Origin: Oceanospirillum maris DSM 6286
GTDB lineage: Bacteria; Pseudomonadota; Gammaproteobacteria; Pseudomonadales; Halomonadaceae
Assembly: GCF_000422865.1 (NCBI RefSeq)
Contig: NZ_AUGW01000012.1
Span: 1 to 64,000 of the forward strand
Direction: 5' to 3'
Length of the DNA: 64,000 bases
Both the position numbers and the translations under genes were made by a program. Shown piece after piece: positions 59,620-64,000 of this stretch. Below the pieces are notes generated by a model, which saw only the letters and a program-made list of their open reading frames with translations, searched no databases and had not been told where the DNA came from. Each line of letters begins with the position of its first letter. The first letter of the stretch is position 1.

Positions 59620-60978
59620 TTAGGTTTTTGGGCTATTGTCAGCGTGTACAAGCCACGCTTTTACATGCCACAGCCAGATAAAGACGCTAGCATTTAAGCA
59701 TCTATAGATAAGCTGCACACTCCAGATAGCGATAAGACCAAAGCCTAAGTAGACACCAAAGACAAAAGCGAGGGGAAGAAAGAGTCCCCATTGAAGCGTG
59801 ACTGAAACCTGCATGACCATTTTACTCGCACCTGCACCGAGTAGAGCCTGCGTTAGAACTATAGCAGAGGCGTCGATAACCATCATAAACGCAGTGAGTT
59901 GCAAAGGAACAATGCCAAGTTCAATCCCTTTGGGCTCAATAATGAATAGCCCTAGCACAGGTTCAGCCAAAAAAGCTAAAGGCAGTGCGATAAGCAATAA
60001 TAAAATGACGGCAACTTTAGCGACATCCCGTCCCCAATCTTGAGCGGCTTGATTGTCTTTTTCACCCAAAGAGCGACCCACTAAACTGGTGGCGGCCATA
60101 CCAAGCCCGACGGCTGGGAGAATCATCAAAAGAGATAAATTAACCAAAATATGGCCAACAGCAACAGAAAGCGCATCAATTTGGCCTATCATCCAAAAAA
60201 GAACCAAATAGCCAGAAGCGAACAAGGTTTGCTGGAGTGAATGAGGTAGTGTTCGACTAATCAGTATTTTCAATATATCGCTACGGGGTCTCAGCCAGAT
60301 AAACGCCTCGGCTCCTAGCTGCTTTAAGCTATAAATAAGCCAGACTAAAGTCCCCAAACACAGGGATAAAAAAGTGCCAAGCCCAGCACCTTCAACACCA
60401 AGGGCCGGTAGCCCCAGTAAACCGTAAATCAAAATATAGCTAATACCAATATTGCTAAGGTGAATCAGTACGATAATTTTGAGATAGATTTTAGAATGAT
60501 GCACCCCATTCCAATAGCCACGAAAAACAAGATTAAAACCTACAGCCAACAGACCGATGATACGCCAATCAAGATAAGGTTCGGCCAGTTCAATGACGGC
60601 ACCGTTTTGATTAATGCAGCCCAGAAGGTCATGAGAAAAAGGATAGATAAGTAATATTAATGGCGTACAAAGCACCATTGCTAGAATAAGCCCTGCATTT
60701 AGGGTGTTACGTTGGGAGCTGTTACATTGTGCGCCATAGTAAAAAGCAGTGGTTGATTGGACGGCAGAAGACAGGCCAAGAATAAGCGCTGTAATGACAA
60801 AAGCCGTATAGCCAGCGATGCCAATAGCCGCTAGAGCCGTGCTACCCAAAGCACCAACCATGGCGGAGTCGACAAGGTTGATTAAACTTTGGGAGAGCAT
60901 CCCGCCAATCAGTGGTAAAGCGAGCTGTAATATTTCTCGCTGCCGCTGAAAGGAAGGAAAATGTATCGGAAGACGCAA
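59620..60978 (-). CDS. MATE-family multidrug/toxin exporter (DinF-like)
   Basis: A 452-aa membrane protein with about 12 hydrophobic segments in two repeats. LALPLIGGMLSQSLINLVDS and VGALGSTALAAIGIAGYTAF at the start and GMAATSLVGRSLGEKDNQAA at the middle are MATE hallmarks; the DinF branch is suggested by the overall length. MATE proteins export cationic compounds in exchange for sodium ions or protons. It lies 16 bp downstream of metH and probably shares its transcript. Confidence 0.87.
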   Translation of the reverse strand: MRLPIHFPSFQRQREILQLALPLIGGMLSQSLINLVDSAMVGALGSTALAAIGIAGYTAFVITALILGLSSAVQSTTAFYYGAQCNSSQRNTLNAGLILAMVLCTPLILLIYPFSHDLLGCINQNGAVIELAEPYLDWRIIGLLAVGFNLVFRGYWNGVHHSKIYLKIIVLIHLSNIGISYILIYGLLGLPALGVEGAGLGTFLSLCLGTLVWLIYSLKQLGAEAFIWLRPRSDILKILISRTLPHSLQQTLFASGYLVLFWMIGQIDALSVAVGHILVNLSLLMILPAVGLGMAATSLVGRSLGEKDNQAAQDWGRDVAKVAVILLLLIALPLAFLAEPVLGLFIIEPKGIELGIVPLQLTAFMMVIDASAIVLTQALLGAGASKMVMQVSVTLQWGLFLPLAFVFGVYLGFGLIAIWSVQLIYRCLNASVFIWLWHVKAWLVHADNSPKT

Positions 60979-60994
60979 ACGACTGACTTAAAAA

Positions 60995-63900
60995 TTAAGA
61001 TGGGTCATAAGAAAGAACAGGCATTAACCAACGCTCCATCTCTGCTGTCGTGACACCTTTACGTTCAGCCAATTGCTCGACCTGATCGACATCGATCTTG
61101 CCCGTACCAAAATATTTGGCTTCTGGATGCCCAAAATACCAACCGCTGACCGCCGCAGCAGGTGTCATCGCAAAGCTTTCAGTTAGTTCCAGACCACTAT
61201 GCTCCGTTGCCTCTAGTAAACGAAACAATGTTTCCTTTTCCGTATGGTCAGGGCACGCTGGATAACCCGGTGCTGGGCGAATGCCTTGATATTGCTCTTT
61301 GATCAAGGCTGCATTATCCAAGTTTTCATCAGCCGCGTAACCCCAAAACTCTTTACGAACGCGCTCATGTAGATGCTCGGCAAAAGCTTCTGCTAAACGA
61401 TCCGCTAACGCCTTCACCATAATGGAATTGTAGTCATCACCATTGGCTTCATACTCTTTCGCAAGCTCATCGGCACCAATACCCGCATTAACCGCAAAAC
61501 CACCAATATAGTCACTTAAGCCAGTCTCTTTTGGTGCGATATAATCCGCAAGACTCAGGTTTGGCTTACCTTCTGGTTTTGGTGTCTGTTGGCGGATGTG
61601 TTGCAACAGAGCTTTAACGTCTGCACGAGACTCATCAGCATAGACTTCAATTTGATCCGCTTGAGTGGTATTGGCTGGCCAAAAGCCAATCACACCACGG
61701 GCTTGGATGAGTTTCTCATCTATAATTTTCTTCAGCATCTCTTGGGCGTCAGCAAATAGGTTTGTGGCCGCTTCACCAACGACTTCATCCGTCAGAATTT
61801 GAGGATATTTACCTGCCAAATCCCACGACATAAAGAACGGAGTCCAATCAATGAATGTGGCAATAGTCGCCAAATCATAATCATCAAAAGCCTTCACCCC
61901 AGTAAACGTAGGCTGCGTTGGGGTGAAATTATCCCAATCTAAGGCTAAACGGTTGTCGCAGGCTTTTGCATAGCTAATGCGATCAGCCTTAGCTCGACGA
62001 TTAGCATTACGAATACGGGTTTCTTCATACTCTTTACGGCGACCCGCAACAAAATCATCCCGTAGCTCATCGCTAAGCAGATTACTGGCAACGCCAACCG
62101 CTCGCGAAGCATCGGTCACATAAATAACAGGGCCACGTTTATATTGCGGCTCAATTTTAACCGCCGTATGTGCTTTAGATGTTGTTGCGCCACCAATCAT
62201 CAGAGGCAGATCAAAGCCTTGTCGCTCCATCTCTTTAGCAATATGCACCATCTCATCAAGGGATGGTGTAATTAGGCCTGATAAACCGATAATATCTGCA
62301 TTAACTTCTTTTGCCGTTCTCAGGATTTTCTCTGCCGGTACCATAACGCCTAGGTCAACGACCTCGTAGTTATTACACTGCAGAACAACACCGACAATAT
62401 TTTTTCCGATATCGTGAACGTCACCTTTAACGGTAGCCATCACAATTTTACCTTTGGCTTCTACCGCACCAGATTTCTCTGCTTCAATGAAGGGAATCAA
62501 GTGCGCAACGGCTTGCTTCATTACCCGGGCTGATTTCACAACTTGCGGTAGAAACATTTTGCCCGCACTAAAGAGATCCCCAACAACATTCATACCGTCC
62601 ATTAAAGGACCTTCAATAACCTGGATAGGGCGATCAGCTTCAAGTCGAGCGGATTCGGTATCTTCAATAATAAAGTTGGTAATACCTTTCACGAGCGCAT
62701 GTTCGATTCTTTTAATAACTGGCCATGAACGCCATTCAAGATCTTCTTTTTTCGCTTCAACACCATCGCCACGGTACTTCTCAGCCACATCCAATAGACG
62801 GTCAGTGCTGTCATCCCGACGATTAAGTACGACATCTTCAACGAGATCCCGCAGCTCTGCCGGCAGGTCATCATAAACCGCAAGCTGTCCGGCATTCACG
62901 ATGCCCATCGTCATGCCCTCTTTAATCGCATAATAAAGAAAGGCGGAGTGAATCGCTTCACGTACCGGATTATTGCCTCGGAAAGAAAACGATACGTTAG
63001 AGACACCACCGGAGATCATGGCGTGAGGTAGGTTATCCTTAATCCAGCGAGTGGCTTCAATAAAGTCCACGGCGTAATTATTATGCTCTTCGATACCGGT
63101 GGCGACGGCAAAGATATTTGGATCGAAGATAATATCTTCAGCTGGAAAACCTATATCATTAACCAAGACATCGTAGGAGCGTTTACAAATTTCCGTTTTG
63201 CGCTCATAAGTATCCGCCTGACCGTCTTCATCAAAGGCCATCACAATAACTGCAGCACCGTAACGCATACAGAGTTTAGCGTGATGGCGGAACGCCTCCT
63301 CGCCCTCTTTTAGTGAGATAGAGTTTACAATGGGTTTGCCCTGAACACATTTTAACCCAGCTTCGATAATTTCCCACTTAGATGAATCGATCATGATAGG
63401 AACTTTCGATATCTCAGGTTCAGAGGCAACTAGATTGAGAAAAGTTACCATAGCTCCCTGTGAATCCAGCATGCCTTCATCCATATTGATATCGATGACC
63501 TGGGCACCACTTTCAACTTGCTCTTGGGCTACTTCTAATGCTGTGTCGTAATCTTCTTCAACGATTAGGCGCTTAAAACGTGCCGATCCAGTAACGTTTG
63601 TACGCTCACCAACGTTAACAAATAGACTATCAGCATTGATATTAAAAGGCTCAAGGCCGCTGAGACGACAGGCTTTAGGCAGCTCTGGGATAGGGCGTGG
63701 CGGATATTGGGCGACAGCATTGGCTATGGCAGAGATATGCTCCGGCGTTGTACCGCAGCAGCCACCAATAATATTCAGAAAACCGCTGGCTGCAAACTCT
63801 TCAATAATAACAGCCATCTCTTTGCCAGATTGGTCATACTCACCAAACTCATTGGGTAGACCTGCATTAGGGTGGGCAGAAACATGGGTTTCAGCTTTAT

Positions 63901-64000
63901 TAGAAAGTTCTTCTAAGTAAGGCCGTAGTTCCGTTGCACCTAATGCACAGTTTAGGCCAACGGATATAGGCTTAGCGTGGCGAATTGAGTTCCAGAATGC
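60995..64000 (-). CDS. metH: Cobalamin-dependent methionine synthase, 5' end beyond the window
   Basis: At least 1001 codons are visible. From the right edge: the end of the homocysteine domain with zinc Cys ([16 protein letters not shown]), the pterin/folate domain ([38 protein letters not shown]), the B12 cap, the B12-binding domain with [15 protein letters not shown] carrying the cobalt-ligand His, and the C-terminal SAM-binding activation domain ([16 protein letters not shown], then [13 protein letters not shown]). Complete order of a canonical MetH of ~1230 residues, with no break. It methylates homocysteine using methyl-folate. Upstream signals are outside the window. Confidence 0.97.
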   Translation of the reverse strand, partial: AFWNSIRHAKPISVGLNCALGATELRPYLEELSNKAETHVSAHPNAGLPNEFGEYDQSGKEMAVIIEEFAASGFLNIIGGCCGTTPEHISAIANAVAQYPPRPIPELPKACRLSGLEPFNINADSLFVNVGERTNVTGSARFKRLIVEEDYDTALEVAQEQVESGAQVIDINMDEGMLDSQGAMVTFLNLVASEPEISKVPIMIDSSKWEIIEAGLKCVQGKPIVNSISLKEGEEAFRHHAKLCMRYGAAVIVMAFDEDGQADTYERKTEICKRSYDVLVNDIGFPAEDIIFDPNIFAVATGIEEHNNYAVDFIEATRWIKDNLPHAMISGGVSNVSFSFRGNNPVREAIHSAFLYYAIKEGMTMGIVNAGQLAVYDDLPAELRDLVEDVVLNRRDDSTDRLLDVAEKYRGDGVEAKKEDLEWRSWPVIKRIEHALVKGITNFIIEDTESARLEADRPIQVIEGPLMDGMNVVGDLFSAGKMFLPQVVKSARVMKQAVAHLIPFIEAEKSGAVEAKGKIVMATVKGDVHDIGKNIVGVVLQCNNYEVVDLGVMVPAEKILRTAKEVNADIIGLSGLITPSLDEMVHIAKEMERQGFDLPLMIGGATTSKAHTAVKIEPQYKRGPVIYVTDASRAVGVASNLLSDELRDDFVAGRRKEYEETRIRNANRRAKADRISYAKACDNRLALDWDNFTPTQPTFTGVKAFDDYDLATIATFIDWTPFFMSWDLAGKYPQILTDEVVGEAATNLFADAQEMLKKIIDEKLIQARGVIGFWPANTTQADQIEVYADESRADVKALLQHIRQQTPKPEGKPNLSLADYIAPKETGLSDYIGGFAVNAGIGADELAKEYEANGDDYNSIMVKALADRLAEAFAEHLHERVRKEFWGYAADENLDNAALIKEQYQGIRPAPGYPACPDHTEKETLFRLLEATEHSGLELTESFAMTPAAAVSGWYFGHPEAKYFGTGKIDVDQVEQLAERKGVTTAEMERWLMPVLSYDPS

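Overview
The window looks like the chromosome of a marine gammaproteobacterium, probably an Oceanospirillaceae-type organism (Neptunomonas/Amphritea/Neptuniibacter-like). This is inferred from the housekeeping gene set: sodium-type PomA/PomB motor genes, DUF934 plus a siroheme reductase, PrpE, Gor, RimO, RarD, PdxH and MetH. No taxonomic marker is present, so the assignment is tentative. The left ~37 kb is accessory DNA and the right ~26 kb is ordinary core genome.

1-21.1 kb: a tailed-phage prophage. An IS256-family element is cut by the left edge. Next come a C4-type antisense RNA with its antirepressor gene, then the head-tail block on the + strand: a protease-capsid fusion, a decoration protein, connectors, the tail tube, tail-assembly chaperones with a programmed -1 frameshift, a tape measure, tail tip proteins and a collar-type His-rich fibre. 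After the fibre block comes cargo: a PDZ-YbjQ fusion, a HipA-like kinase/DUF3037 pair, a second C4 RNA/antirepressor module and a RelE/HigA-type toxin-antitoxin pair. The segment ends at a 46-nt 3' fragment of tRNA-Val(GAC), which reads as an attachment-site scar.

21.1-26.8 kb: a second, decayed prophage segment. It holds an AlpA-like regulator, a Zn-ribbon protein, a broken third antirepressor on the minus strand fused at a short palindrome to a truncated terminase large subunit, then gpW, a two-gene cargo cassette, the portal and an orphan HicB-like gene. The structural genes kept here (terminase, gpW, portal) are those that would precede the capsid block of the first segment.

26.8-37.3 kb: a defence island. 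A 3'-truncated IS5-family element is fused to the C-terminal remnant of a McrB-like AAA+ gene, followed by a frameshifted DUF2357-like partner. An intact two-gene operon follows: a 1346-aa SF2 helicase with a C-terminal PD-(D/E)XK nuclease, and a 704-aa protein I do not recognise. Then come a stray IS256-type end and a NYN/PIN-like gene. The two-gene operon is the best candidate for an undescribed system.

37.6-64 kb: core genes. In order: a YgaV/BigR-like ArsR regulator, prpE with palindromic boxes upstream, gor, an SCP2 protein, sohB, a rhodanese, rimO, an unlisted 57-aa hydrophobic protein, rarD, a DUF599 protein, a split aerotaxis-type PAS/MCP pair, a histone-deacetylase-family protein divergent from a PatZ-type lysine acetyltransferase, pdxH, marC, pomAB, DUF934 with a sulfite/nitrite reductase, a MATE exporter and metH (5' end outside the window). 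The prpE, PatZ and deacetylase genes suggest acyl-CoA synthesis controlled by reversible lysine acetylation.
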